DNA of 31,597 bases from positions 1 through 31,597 of the forward strand of contig CAKUKR010000016.1 of assembly GCA_934663645.1 (NCBI GenBank), written 5' to 3'. Position numbers and translations under genes: made by a program. Source of the stretch: an uncultured Muribaculaceae bacterium. GTDB lineage: Bacteria; Bacteroidota; Bacteroidia; Bacteroidales; Muribaculaceae. This document shows positions 1-6,965 of the stretch, piece after piece (position 1 is the first letter of the stretch; every line of letters starts with the position of its first letter). The notes under the pieces were generated by a model that saw only the letters and a list, made by a program, of their open reading frames with translations, was not told the DNA's origin and searched no databases.

Positions 1-52
1 GGCGTCATACAGGCTATGCCGCCACGCAAATTGATACAGAGCCTCCACGCCA

Positions 53-84
53 CAAAAGTAACAAAATATGCAAACACACCCAAA
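53..84 (-). promoter_or_regulatory. Leftward promoter for a gene beyond the left edge
   Basis: Read on the minus strand, TTTG (84-81), a 20-nt spacer and TACTTTTG (60-53) match the Bacteroidota sigma-ABfr promoter layout. Transcription would start near 46 and run off the left end. A possible ATG lies at 8-6 on the minus strand, but too little sequence remains to call a gene. The rest of 1-178 shows no ORF that I can support. Confidence 0.5.
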
Positions 85-178
85 TCCCGCCCCCTCAATC
101 CGCCAATTCCGCCGCGCATCCCGCTCCCCCAACGCCTGATTTAACACTCCTCGCCGCCGCAAATCGCCCCAATGTTGC

Positions 179-186
179 TAACTTTG
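179..186 (+). promoter_or_regulatory. Promoter -7 element of the leader RNA / methyltransferase operon
   Basis: TAACTTTG is a perfect Bacteroidota TAnnTTTG -7 box. No clear TTTG lies at the expected -33 spacing (about 155-158), so strength is uncertain. The predicted start at about 190-194 coincides with the first hairpin of the leader, whose base pairing begins at 195. This agreement supports both calls. Confidence 0.65.
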
Positions 187-189
187 CAA

Positions 190-541
190 TTAAACTCCTG
201 CGCCAAACTCCAGTGAGGGAGCGCAGACAGGAGCATATTACATAGGAAAGCGTTTATTGACGCTTGTTCTTGGCTATCTGGAATGTGGAAGTTTTAGATA
301 CCCCTGTCAAGACCAAGCAACAATAGACATCATGGGTATGTATATACCTATCCGGCTCATTTCAAGCATCATGCTTGGAATGGGTTTGGGGTATTTGCAT
401 ATAGCGTGGAGTCTGTGTTGTCAGTTCTACAGGGTAAGGCATCTTCCACAGCCTCAGATAGCAGGACGGCAACGGTACAGGCTCCCGCTTTTCTTTTGCA
501 GAACCCGCCATTTGGAGCTTGTGGCACACTGCATAACCCCG
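190..541 (+). ncRNA. Structured 5' leader RNA upstream of the EcoRI-type methyltransferase
   Basis: This stretch runs from the predicted transcription start to the methyltransferase ATG and holds a near-continuous series of stems. They are 195-200/228-233 (with 201-203/221-223 inside), 248-252/261-265, 266-273/313-321 (C318 bulged) enclosing 275-281/294-300, 332-339/344-351 (8 bp, GTAT loop), a long hairpin 356-369/371-384, 406-411/444-449, and 478-485/514-521, which competes with 450-454/479-483. Several stems abut each other, as coaxial helices do, and several pairs are G-U, which fits selection on RNA rather than on a DNA palindrome. I do not recognise it as a known riboswitch or RNA family. 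It could be a cis-regulatory leader, a separate small RNA, or a conserved mobile-element end. The methyltransferase reading frame is also open back to 257, so coding potential is not formally excluded. Confidence 0.55.
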
Positions 542-1684
542 ATGGCAAACGCCAACCTGAGCTCGGCAAAGGCTGCCAAGAACGACGAGTTCTACACCCA
601 ATACCGCGACATAGAGGAGGAAATGAACGCCTTTCTGGAATACAATCCCGATGTATTTCGCGAGAAGACGGTTCTCCTGCCTTGCGACGACCCCGAATGG
701 AGCAATTTCACCAAATTTTTCGCAGCCAAATTTGACGGACTCGGCCTGAAGAAACTGATTTCCACCAGCTATGCGCCTGAAAGCAAGAAAATGGTTCTTG
801 GAGGGCTGTTCTCCGAATATGAGCGTTCATCGCCGCAGTTCGATGCCGACAAGTCCAAGACACATGGTAAAATATTTATTCTGGAACGCGACATAACAGG
901 CGACGGACGAATAGACATCGACGACCTCGAATGGAACTATCTCGAGGGCGACGGCGATTTCCGCAGCAAGGAGGTGACAGCGCTCCGCGATGAAGCCGAC
1001 ATAATAATCACCAACCCTCCCTTCTCCCTTTTACGCGAGTTTCTCGCCTGGATAATGACCGCCGACAAGCATTTCTTGATTATCGGCAGTATGAACTGCA
1101 TAACTTACAAGGAGGTTTTTCCTTTAATTAAAGACAACAAAATATGGTTGGGCAAGTCGTTCAATAGAGGTAATGCTTACTTCAAGCCTGTAGCTTCCGT
1201 GGCTTATGCAGACGGCGTATATGACAAGGATACAGGCCTTGTAAAGTTCCGAAATTGTATATGGCTAACAAACATCGACCATGGACGGCGGCACGAACCA
1301 TTGGCATTGATGACCATGGAGAAGAACCTGCGTTTCTCACGGCACAAGGAAATCAAAGGGAAAGGGGCATACGCCAAATATGAGAACTATGATGCCATCG
1401 AAGTGCCGTACACAGATGCCATACCGGCTGACTATGACGGCGTAATGGGAGTGCCTATATCATTCCTCGACAAGTATTGCCCAGAACAGTTTGAAATCCT
1501 CGGAATTGACGGAGGCGATATGGGTACGTCTTACGGAATAAGCAGCAACTTGACACAAGCCCAATGCGACGCATTGTTCAAAGAACACAAAGGATTCCGC
1601 AAAGGGAAACTGTGTTTTCGTAACGAGAGAGGCGTATTAGAAGTATGCTACCGCAGAATATTAATCAGAAAAAGGAAACCATGA
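542..1684 (+). CDS. EcoRI-family adenine-specific DNA methyltransferase
   Basis: The 380-residue protein is predicted to methylate adenine in a specific DNA site using S-adenosylmethionine. It aligns by eye with M.EcoRI over most of its length: DEFYTQY (residues 15-21), GDGDFRS (136-142), the catalytic NPPF motif (158-161), ITYKEVF (187-193), NKIWLG (199-204), [12 protein letters not shown] (298-309) and the C-terminal RILIRK. M.EcoRI is about 326 residues, so this protein has insertions. One (117-128) resembles an EF-hand or dockerin calcium loop. I chose the ATG at 542 because homology begins there. The frame stays open upstream to 257, but that part looks like structured leader. The stop overlaps the next start (ATGA), so the pair is translationally coupled. 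The sequence is visibly more A/T-rich than the housekeeping genes to the right, which fits horizontal acquisition. Target sequence and activity are not visible here. Confidence 0.88.
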   Translation: MANANLSSAKAAKNDEFYTQYRDIEEEMNAFLEYNPDVFREKTVLLPCDDPEWSNFTKFFAAKFDGLGLKKLISTSYAPESKKMVLGGLFSEYERSSPQFDADKSKTHGKIFILERDITGDGRIDIDDLEWNYLEGDGDFRSKEVTALRDEADIIITNPPFSLLREFLAWIMTADKHFLIIGSMNCITYKEVFPLIKDNKIWLGKSFNRGNAYFKPVASVAYADGVYDKDTGLVKFRNCIWLTNIDHGRRHEPLALMTMEKNLRFSRHKEIKGKGAYAKYENYDAIEVPYTDAIPADYDGVMGVPISFLDKYCPEQFEILGIDGGDMGTSYGISSNLTQAQCDALFKEHKGFRKGKLCFRNERGVLEVCYRRILIRKRKP

Positions 1685-2847
1685 TAACAGAACTGCACAC
1701 AGACTGGACTGTCGGCGACCTGTGCGAAGGATTCGTCTACAACAGCTATGAGGGCAAAGGCGTGTTCGGACTGAACGGCAAACTGACTATACAGCCTGAA
1801 TACCAGCGACATTACATCTACAACAATGGTAAACGAGATGCTGCCGTCATCGAGTCTTTGCTCAAAAGATACCCTCTCGGACTGCTGTACTTCAACCGCA
1901 CCCCCTCGGGACAGCTCGAGGTACTCGACGGACAACAACGCATTACGTCTTTCGGACGGTTTGTGACCAACAAATTCGCCATAAAGCGCGATGAGCGGGA
2001 TGTATACTTCTCAGGACTAAGCCAAGAGGAACAAGACCTGATACGCAACTCTCGTTTGACCATATTCGTCTGCGAAGGCACAGAGCCAGAAATCAAGGAA
2101 TGGTTTGAGACGATAAACATAGTCGGCATACCGCTCAATGACCAGGAGCGGCGCAACGCCGTGTACAGCGGCCCGTTTGTGTCAGCAGCAAAAGAGGAGT
2201 TCAGCAACGCGCAGAACGCCAACGTGCAGGTATGGAATCACTATGTGAAAGGAGATGTGAAGCGGCAGATGATACTTGAGCGTGCGCTCGACTGGATAAG
2301 CCGCGCCAAAGGAATGTCCATTGATGCCTATATGAGCCTGCACCGCCAGGAATCAACCATAACTGAACTCAAAAGCTACTTCAACTCAGTCATAGACTGG
2401 GTGTCAGGGCTTTTCAGCATGACAGACTGCATGGCCGGTCTCGAATGGGGGCGGCTATACGAGCTGTACCACGTCTGTCCGTATGACCGAGCTGCGCTGA
2501 ATGCCCGTGTCACAGAATTATTTGCCGACGACTGCGTGCGCCGCAAGTCTAACATCTACGAATATGTGCTTGGTGGCGAACAGCGCCCGGAACTGCTCGA
2601 AATACGCCTGTTCGAGGAAAGCACGAAACGCTCTGCATACGCACGCCAGACAGCAAAGGCTAAGAGATTGGGGGTGTCGAACTGCCCGCTTTGCGCCATG
2701 GGTGTAGGAAGCAACCGCACCCGCATTTACAGCATCAAGGAAATGGACGCAGACCACGTGACAGCATGGAGCAACGGAGGAACAACTTCAGCCGACAACT
2801 GCCAGATGCTGTGCAAGACCCACAACCGAGCCAAAGGCAACAAGTGA
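1681..2847 (+). CDS. DUF262 (GmrS/ParB-like) and HNH nuclease protein, candidate restriction endonuclease
   Basis: This 388-residue protein has an N-terminal DUF262 domain, with QPEYQR near residue 38 and the hallmark DGQQR at 83-87. DUF262 is the GmrS/DndB-like fold that uses nucleotides in modification-dependent and other restriction enzymes. The C-terminus is an HNH nuclease: a CxxC knuckle (C335, C338), the DADH core with H359, then N373, a second C374/C378 pair and H381. The start at 1681 overlaps the methyltransferase stop (ATGA) and follows AAAGGA, so it was preferred over the upstream ATG at 1645. Coupling to a solitary methyltransferase, with no other nuclease nearby, suggests it is the restriction half of an R-M pair. 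That pairing is inference. It could instead be a modification-dependent nuclease or an anti-phage effector. It converges on the araC-type gene with only 46 nt between, and I see no terminator. Confidence 0.82.
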   Translation: MITELHTDWTVGDLCEGFVYNSYEGKGVFGLNGKLTIQPEYQRHYIYNNGKRDAAVIESLLKRYPLGLLYFNRTPSGQLEVLDGQQRITSFGRFVTNKFAIKRDERDVYFSGLSQEEQDLIRNSRLTIFVCEGTEPEIKEWFETINIVGIPLNDQERRNAVYSGPFVSAAKEEFSNAQNANVQVWNHYVKGDVKRQMILERALDWISRAKGMSIDAYMSLHRQESTITELKSYFNSVIDWVSGLFSMTDCMAGLEWGRLYELYHVCPYDRAALNARVTELFADDCVRRKSNIYEYVLGGEQRPELLEIRLFEESTKRSAYARQTAKAKRLGVSNCPLCAMGVGSNRTRIYSIKEMDADHVTAWSNGGTTSADNCQMLCKTHNRAKGNK

Positions 2848-2893
2848 CCTCACCTCCCACACCACAACATAAAGGAAATACACATCAACGGGG

Positions 2894-3799
2894 TTATTTC
2901 GGGACGGCGAGCGAGGCGAGGTATTGCGTGGGGGTGATGCCGACCGTCTTGCGGAACATGCGGCTCAAGTGCTGCGGATACTCGAAGCCGAGGCCGTATG
3001 CCGTCTGCGCTATCCCCTTGCCAGAGGCAAGGCTGTCCTTGGCCATGGCTATCACGCGGCGGCGTATGTAGCCTCCGGCGGTCTCGCCTGTGGTCTTCTT
3101 CACCAAGTCGCCGAAATAGTTGGGCGACATCGACAGCCTGTCGGCGCAGTATTGCACCGTGGGAAGGCCGAGCGTCAGCTGCAGCTTGTCCTCGAAATAG
3201 TCCTGCAACAAGGCGTTGAAGCGCACGAGGATGTCCGAGTTCTCGAGTTTGCGCGTCACGAACTGGCGGTTGTAGAACCGCTGGCAATAGTTGAGCGCCA
3301 ACTCTATGTAGCCCACGAGTATGGCGTCCTGCACCGCGTCGCGCTGCTTGCGCAGCTCGTCCTGCATCTGCCGCATAAGCGATTCGAGCGCCGCGCGCTC
3401 CTCATCAGTCGTATGCAGAGCCTCGTTGACACGGTAGTCGAAAAAGGTATAGTCGCGTATCGAGCGTTCAAGGTGAGTGCCGCGTATCAGGTCCGGGTGA
3501 AAGAGCAACGCCCAGCCGTTGATTGCAATGCGCCGGCCGTCATCCTCCTTACCGCCGATTTGCCCCGGAGCCACGCAGATGACCGCGCCCTTGCGGTAGT
3601 CATAGCGGCCGCAGCCGTAACGCAAGTCCAGTTCAGCCGCATCGTGGAAGAACAAGCCGTAGACACTGTAATCGTTCAGGCTTGAGCGTATCGGCGAAAC
3701 GGCAGAATAGTCGATTACGCTGACCAGCGGATGCGTGTCCTTGTGGCCCACGAAACTGCTGTAGTCGCTCACATTGCGCACTCTAAGGATATTAGCCAT
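2894..3799 (-). CDS. AraC-family transcriptional regulator
   Basis: The 301-residue protein has an N-terminal effector-sensing region (about 1-185), probably a cupin-like barrel. A C-terminal AraC/XylS DNA-binding domain (about 200-298) holds two helix-turn-helix motifs, near 214-233 and 262-283, and the family signature around GFEYPQHLSRMFRK and GITPTQYL. I chose the ATG at 3799 over the more distal one at 3928. The extra 43 residues do not resemble the family, and a good promoter lies at 3823-3854, downstream of the distal codon. It is divergent from the operon starting at 3965 and is the obvious candidate regulator of it. The ligand is unknown. Length and architecture are normal for the family. 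Confidence 0.9.
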   Translation of the reverse strand: MANILRVRNVSDYSSFVGHKDTHPLVSVIDYSAVSPIRSSLNDYSVYGLFFHDAAELDLRYGCGRYDYRKGAVICVAPGQIGGKEDDGRRIAINGWALLFHPDLIRGTHLERSIRDYTFFDYRVNEALHTTDEERAALESLMRQMQDELRKQRDAVQDAILVGYIELALNYCQRFYNRQFVTRKLENSDILVRFNALLQDYFEDKLQLTLGLPTVQYCADRLSMSPNYFGDLVKKTTGETAGGYIRRRVIAMAKDSLASGKGIAQTAYGLGFEYPQHLSRMFRKTVGITPTQYLASLAVPK

Positions 3800-3822
3800 A
3801 TATTCCGGATTGATTTTGCTTG

Positions 3823-3854
3823 CAAATATAGCGCAAAATGCGGAATTGCAGCAA
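3823..3854 (-). promoter_or_regulatory. Promoter of the AraC-family regulator
   Basis: On the minus strand, TTG (3854-3852), a 21-nt spacer and TATATTTG (3830-3823) fit the Bacteroidota consensus. The predicted start near 3816 leaves a short leader before the ATG at 3799. Confidence 0.6.
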
Positions 3855-3860
3855 TCGACT

Positions 3861-3887
3861 CCCTGATTTCCCATGTTTACAGGGAAA
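3861..3887. promoter_or_regulatory. Inverted repeats in the divergent intergenic region, possible operator
   Basis: TTTCCC (3867-3872) faces GGGAAA (3882-3887), and CCCTG (3861-3865) faces CAGGG (3880-3884). The block lies just upstream of the araC-type -33 element and about 50 nt upstream of the rightward -7 box. That is where a shared operator would be expected. There is no direct evidence of binding. Confidence 0.3.
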
Positions 3888-3938
3888 ATAGGTATGGATT
3901 TCGGTATTATGTGTACGATACAAGGCAACGGGCTGCAC

Positions 3939-3946
3939 TAACTTTG
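3939..3946 (+). promoter_or_regulatory. Promoter -7 element of the exported-redox operon
   Basis: TAACTTTG is a perfect TAnnTTTG box, 18 nt before the ATG at 3965. No good TTTG is present at the -33 spacing, which fits a promoter that depends on an activator such as the adjacent AraC-type protein. Confidence 0.6.
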
Positions 3947-3964
3947 CACCGTAAAACAACAGTT

Positions 3965-4186
3965 ATGGACAGCCTGGCCGACATACCCGCAGAATTGCTC
4001 GACGACGAGGCCGTGCGCTTCATCGCCAGACGGCACAACCTCCCCGTCCGCGAGATGCTAGCCAGCTTCATGCGGCATGAGGAAGCCGAAGAAGGGCAGC
4101 TGCACCTCGAGGAAAACGAAAAGGAGATATTGCGCGGGCTTGCCGGCCGCTGCCATGGGTCAACCCAGAAACATCATAACTCATGA
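3965..4186 (+). CDS. Small protein of unknown function, 73 residues
   Basis: I do not recognise this protein. It is short, acidic in the middle and probably helical, with no signal peptide or membrane segment. The N-terminal half (ELLDDEAVRFIARRHNLPV) reads like a small helical bundle, and the tail is rich in His, Ser and Lys. The ATG at 3965 sits 18 nt after a clear -7 box. The frame is open further upstream, but that part lies inside the divergent promoter region. Its stop overlaps the next start as ATGA, which argues that it is genuinely translated and coupled to the exported CMD/cupin gene. It could be a small regulatory or partner protein of that operon. Confidence 0.6.
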   Translation: MDSLADIPAELLDDEAVRFIARRHNLPVREMLASFMRHEEAEEGQLHLEENEKEILRGLAGRCHGSTQKHHNS

Positions 4187-4995
4187 AGAAATTCGTTTTA
4201 TTATTGACAACCTGTATTCTAACACTTAATGTTATGGCACAGAAAAAGATAGTACAGACAGCAGGGCGCACGCAGCTGGGCGAGTTCGCCCCCAAGTTTG
4301 CCGAGCTGAACGACGATGTCCTCTTCGGCGAGGTATGGAGCCGCACCGACAAGCTCGGTCTGCGTGACCGCAGCCTGGTGACGATAACCTCACTCATCAG
4401 CCAGGGCATCACCGACAGCTCGCTGACATTTCACCTGCAGTCAGCCAAGAGCAACGGCATCACACGCACAGAGATAGCTGAAATCATCACGCACATAGGC
4501 TTCTACGCCGGCTGGCCCAAGGCGTGGGCTGCGTTCCGCCTCGCCAAGGACGTGTGGGCTGAAGACTCTGCCGCTGACGCCAAGGCGGAGTTCCAGAACG
4601 AGATGATATTCCCGATAGGCGAGCCCAACACGGCTTACGCCAAGTACTTCACCGGCAACAGCTACCTCGCTCCCGTATCTCGCGAGCAAGTAAGCATCTC
4701 CAACGTGACCTTCGAGCCCCGCTGCCGCAACAACTGGCACATCCACCATGCCTCGAAGGGGGGCGGACAGATGCTGATCGGCGTAGCCGGACGCGGCTGG
4801 TATCAGGAGGAGGGCAAGCCGGCTGTTGAAATACTCCCGGGCACTGTCATCCACATCCCCGCCAACGTGAAGCATTGGCACGGAGCAGCCGCCGACAGCT
4901 GGTTTGCACACCTCGCCTTTGAGGTCCCCGGCGAGGACACGTCCAATGAGTGGCTTGAACCTGTCACTGACGAGGAATACGACAAACTGAACTAA
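4183..4995 (+). CDS. Exported carboxymuconolactone-decarboxylase-like / cupin fusion protein
   Basis: The 270-residue protein begins with a signal peptide (cut near VMAQ, residue 20). An alpha-helical carboxymuconolactone decarboxylase (CMD) domain follows, about 28-125, with a PcaC-like LTFHLQSAKSNGIT segment around H84. It lacks the CxxC redox pair of AhpD-type relatives, so peroxidase activity is unlikely. From about 168 to 248 it is a cupin with a typical metal-binding set (NWHIHH at 184-189 and HWHG at 231-234). Homologues of this fusion are often annotated as cupin-containing CMD proteins, and their substrate is generally unknown. Export is notable because most CMD enzymes are cytoplasmic. 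It is coupled to the preceding small gene (ATGA) and lies 19 nt before the flavodoxin gene, so it is probably in the same transcript. The reaction is not determinable from sequence. Confidence 0.85.
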   Translation: MKKFVLLLTTCILTLNVMAQKKIVQTAGRTQLGEFAPKFAELNDDVLFGEVWSRTDKLGLRDRSLVTITSLISQGITDSSLTFHLQSAKSNGITRTEIAEIITHIGFYAGWPKAWAAFRLAKDVWAEDSAADAKAEFQNEMIFPIGEPNTAYAKYFTGNSYLAPVSREQVSISNVTFEPRCRNNWHIHHASKGGGQMLIGVAGRGWYQEEGKPAVEILPGTVIHIPANVKHWHGAAADSWFAHLAFEVPGEDTSNEWLEPVTDEEYDKLN

Positions 4996-5014
4996 CACAC
5001 AAACTATCACACCC

Positions 5015-5593
5015 ATGCGCAACTACATGAGCAAACTATTGATCGCACTGTTGGCTGTGGTGGGCATCACCTCGACAGCCTGTGCAAAACAGAACAAGGA
5101 AATGAACAACAGCAAGCAAGAGAGCAGCAAAGTGCTTGTAGCTTATTTCTCAGCTACCGGCACCACCAGAGCAGCGGCTGAAAAACTCGCCAAGGCAGCC
5201 AACGCTGACCTGTATGAGATAGCGCCAGCCCAGGCATACACCGCAGCCGACCTGGACTGGAACGACAAGTCTTCTCGCAGCACAGTCGAAATGCAAGACC
5301 CGAAATCGCGCCCCGAAATAGGAGGCAAGCAAATCAACACCGACGGCTACGACACAGTCTTCATCGGCTTCCCGATATGGTGGTATGTCGCTCCACGCAT
5401 CGTCAACACATTCATCGAGAGCCATGACCTGAAGGGGAAAGCCATCTACCTGTTCGCCACCTCCGGCGGCAGCACCGTCGACGGCAGCCTGAAGGAACTG
5501 AAAAATGAGTACCCCGAGCTCGACTTCCGCGGATGCCGCCTCCTCAACGACGGCAAGGCGCAGGAATGGGTCAACTCCCTCGGCCTGAAATAA
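5015..5593 (+). CDS. Envelope flavodoxin, probable lipoprotein
   Basis: This is a 192-residue protein. Its N-terminal hydrophobic stretch ends in STAC, giving a likely lipidated Cys23. A flavodoxin-like fold follows, starting with VLVAYFSATGTTRAAA (40-55), the FMN phosphate-binding loop. GFPIWWYVAPR is the next conserved flavin-contacting segment, as in the Flavodoxin_4 family. The C-terminal part (ATSGGS... to NSLGLK) completes the fold. A second ATG at 5027 would give almost the same signal peptide, so the exact start is uncertain. The protein is predicted to act outside the cytoplasm as an FMN-dependent reductase or electron carrier. Linkage to the exported CMD/cupin gene suggests that it reduces that protein's substrate or a shared periplasmic one, which is inference. 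Confidence 0.87.
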   Translation: MRNYMSKLLIALLAVVGITSTACAKQNKEMNNSKQESSKVLVAYFSATGTTRAAAEKLAKAANADLYEIAPAQAYTAADLDWNDKSSRSTVEMQDPKSRPEIGGKQINTDGYDTVFIGFPIWWYVAPRIVNTFIESHDLKGKAIYLFATSGGSTVDGSLKELKNEYPELDFRGCRLLNDGKAQEWVNSLGLK

Positions 5594-5613
5594 CCAACCA
5601 TCAGACAATACCG

Positions 5614-5661
5614 AAAGACTGCCCGGGAAGCGTGCAAACATCACTTTTTCAGGCAGTTTTT
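5614..5661 (+). terminator. Possible rho-independent terminator after the flavodoxin gene
   Basis: About ten base pairs form between 5614-5623 and 5652-5661, with ACTGCC/GGCAGT as the core. The right arm runs into a T-rich stretch. The loop is long (28 nt), so it is probably a leaky terminator, and the downstream receptor genes may still receive read-through. Confidence 0.4.
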
Positions 5662-5673
5662 CGTTCCTCGACC

Positions 5674-5703
5674 TTGCCGCTTCATTTATTTTGAGTATTT
5701 TTG
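5674..5703 (+). promoter_or_regulatory. Promoter of the AAA ATPase gene
   Basis: TTG (5674-5676), a 19-nt spacer and TATTTTTG (5696-5703) match the Bacteroidota consensus. The start would be near 5710, placing the repeats at 5714-5759 in the transcribed leader. Confidence 0.6.
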
Positions 5704-5713
5704 CGCCAGCTGC

Positions 5714-5759
5714 TTGCTCATCTCATTGAGCAAAAATCAGCAATACATTGAGTAAAAAT
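5714..5759 (+). repeat. Hairpin and direct repeats in the leader of the AAA ATPase gene
   Basis: TTGCTCA (5714-5720) and TGAGCAA (5727-5733) form a perfect 7-bp hairpin with a 6-nt loop. CATTGAGCAAAAAT (5724-5737) recurs as CATTGAGTAAAAAT (5746-5759). These two direct copies match at 13 of 14 positions and start 22 nt apart, about two helical turns. A partial third copy (TTGAGTA, 5691-5697) overlaps the promoter. The layout fits autoregulation at the DNA or RNA level. Confidence 0.6.
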
Positions 5760-5767
5760 TTCAAGAT

Positions 5768-6952
5768 ATGTTCAAACGGTCTGAATATGAAGTGATTAAA
5801 TCACGCCTCAAAGAGCCGCGAAAGTTCTTGCAGGTGGTCATGGGATCGCGGCAGGTGGGCAAATCCACCGTCGTAAAGCAGGTGCTGAGCGATTTGGACT
5901 TGCCATACAGGTTCTTCTCGGCTGACAACGTGCCGGCATCATCGGGCAACTGGATTTCAGGCTGTTGGGCGGCTGTACGCACCTTGAAGGACAGCCAGCA
6001 TCTCGACACCATGATACTCGTGATAGACGAGATACAGAAGATACTCAACTGGAGCGAGGCTGTCAAAAAAGAATGGGACGACGACACGTTCCACGACCGC
6101 GACATCCGCGTTCTCCTTCTGGGCAGCAGCCGCGTCATGCTCGAAAAGGGGCTGTCAGAATCGCTCGCCGGCCGCTTTGAGGAGATACGCATGAGCCACT
6201 GGACATATCCCGAAATGAGGGACTGCTTCGGATTTTCCATTGACCAGTATCTGTACTACGGAGGCTATCCAGGGGCAGCTCCGCTGGCTGGCGACTTGGA
6301 CCGCTACCAGCAATACATACAGTCGGCAATCATCGACTCGACAATCAACCGCGACATTCTGATGGACACCCCCGTCGGCAAGCCGGCATTGCTGCGCCAG
6401 ACATTCGAACTCGGCGCAGCCTATTCCGGCGAACTGCTGTCGCTGACAAAAATGGCAGGGTCGCTCCAAGATGCCGGCAACACCACAACCATTGCAGCAT
6501 ACATCAACCTGCTCGACGAGTGCGGAGTGCTGTGCGGGCTTCAGAAATACAGCATCGACATGGCACGGCGCAAGTCGAGCATCCCGAAGCTGCAAGTCTA
6601 CAACAACGCCCTGAAAACCGTATACAGCCCCTTGACATTTGAGCAGGCGGTGCTTGACCGCAGGGCTTGGGGGCGAATATTCGAGTCCGGCATCGGCGCA
6701 CACCTCGTCAGCCAAGCCTTCACCCACCGCTTCGAGGTATTTTACTGGCGTGACGGAAATGACGAGGTGGACTATGTGCTGCGCAAGAAAGGATCGGTCA
6801 TCGCCATTGAGGTCAAGAGCAACCTGGTGAAGCAATCCAGCGGGCTGGAGACATTCCGAGTGAAGTTCAATCCGAAACGAGCGTTCATCGTCGGCGAGGG
6901 CGGCATCGGGGTCGAGGAGTTCCTGTCAATTGACATAAACAGCTTATTCTGA
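5768..6952 (+). CDS. AAA ATPase with C-terminal DUF4143 domain
   Basis: The 394-residue protein has an AAA+ module with Walker A GSRQVGKST (26-34), Walker B ILVIDE (83-88), a sensor-like VLLLGSS (115-121) and an arginine in GRFEE (135-139). The C-terminal DUF4143 part resembles a PD-(D/E)XK fold: E306 in the GRIFESGIG helix, D335 in NDEVDY and E348-x-K350 in AIEVKS. Such ATPases are abundant in Bacteroidota and archaea. Their role is poorly known, and nuclease activity has been suggested from the fold only. The length is typical for the family. It has its own promoter and repeat leader and ends 13 nt before the TonB-dependent receptor gene, splitting an otherwise coherent exported-protein operon. 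That suggests insertion of a mobile or accessory gene. Confidence 0.88.
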   Translation: MFKRSEYEVIKSRLKEPRKFLQVVMGSRQVGKSTVVKQVLSDLDLPYRFFSADNVPASSGNWISGCWAAVRTLKDSQHLDTMILVIDEIQKILNWSEAVKKEWDDDTFHDRDIRVLLLGSSRVMLEKGLSESLAGRFEEIRMSHWTYPEMRDCFGFSIDQYLYYGGYPGAAPLAGDLDRYQQYIQSAIIDSTINRDILMDTPVGKPALLRQTFELGAAYSGELLSLTKMAGSLQDAGNTTTIAAYINLLDECGVLCGLQKYSIDMARRKSSIPKLQVYNNALKTVYSPLTFEQAVLDRRAWGRIFESGIGAHLVSQAFTHRFEVFYWRDGNDEVDYVLRKKGSVIAIEVKSNLVKQSSGLETFRVKFNPKRAFIVGEGGIGVEEFLSIDINSLF

Positions 6953-6965
6953 ACAAGAAAAGACA

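Noticed and set aside
257..541. N-terminal extension of the methyltransferase back to 257
   Set aside because: Homology to M.EcoRI starts just after the ATG at 542. The upstream stretch is rich in hairpins and would begin with a non-ATG codon, so it is treated as leader RNA, with the caveat noted in the findings.
3800..3928. Upstream start (3928) for the AraC-type regulator
   Set aside because: It would cover the gene's own promoter and add residues unlike the family.
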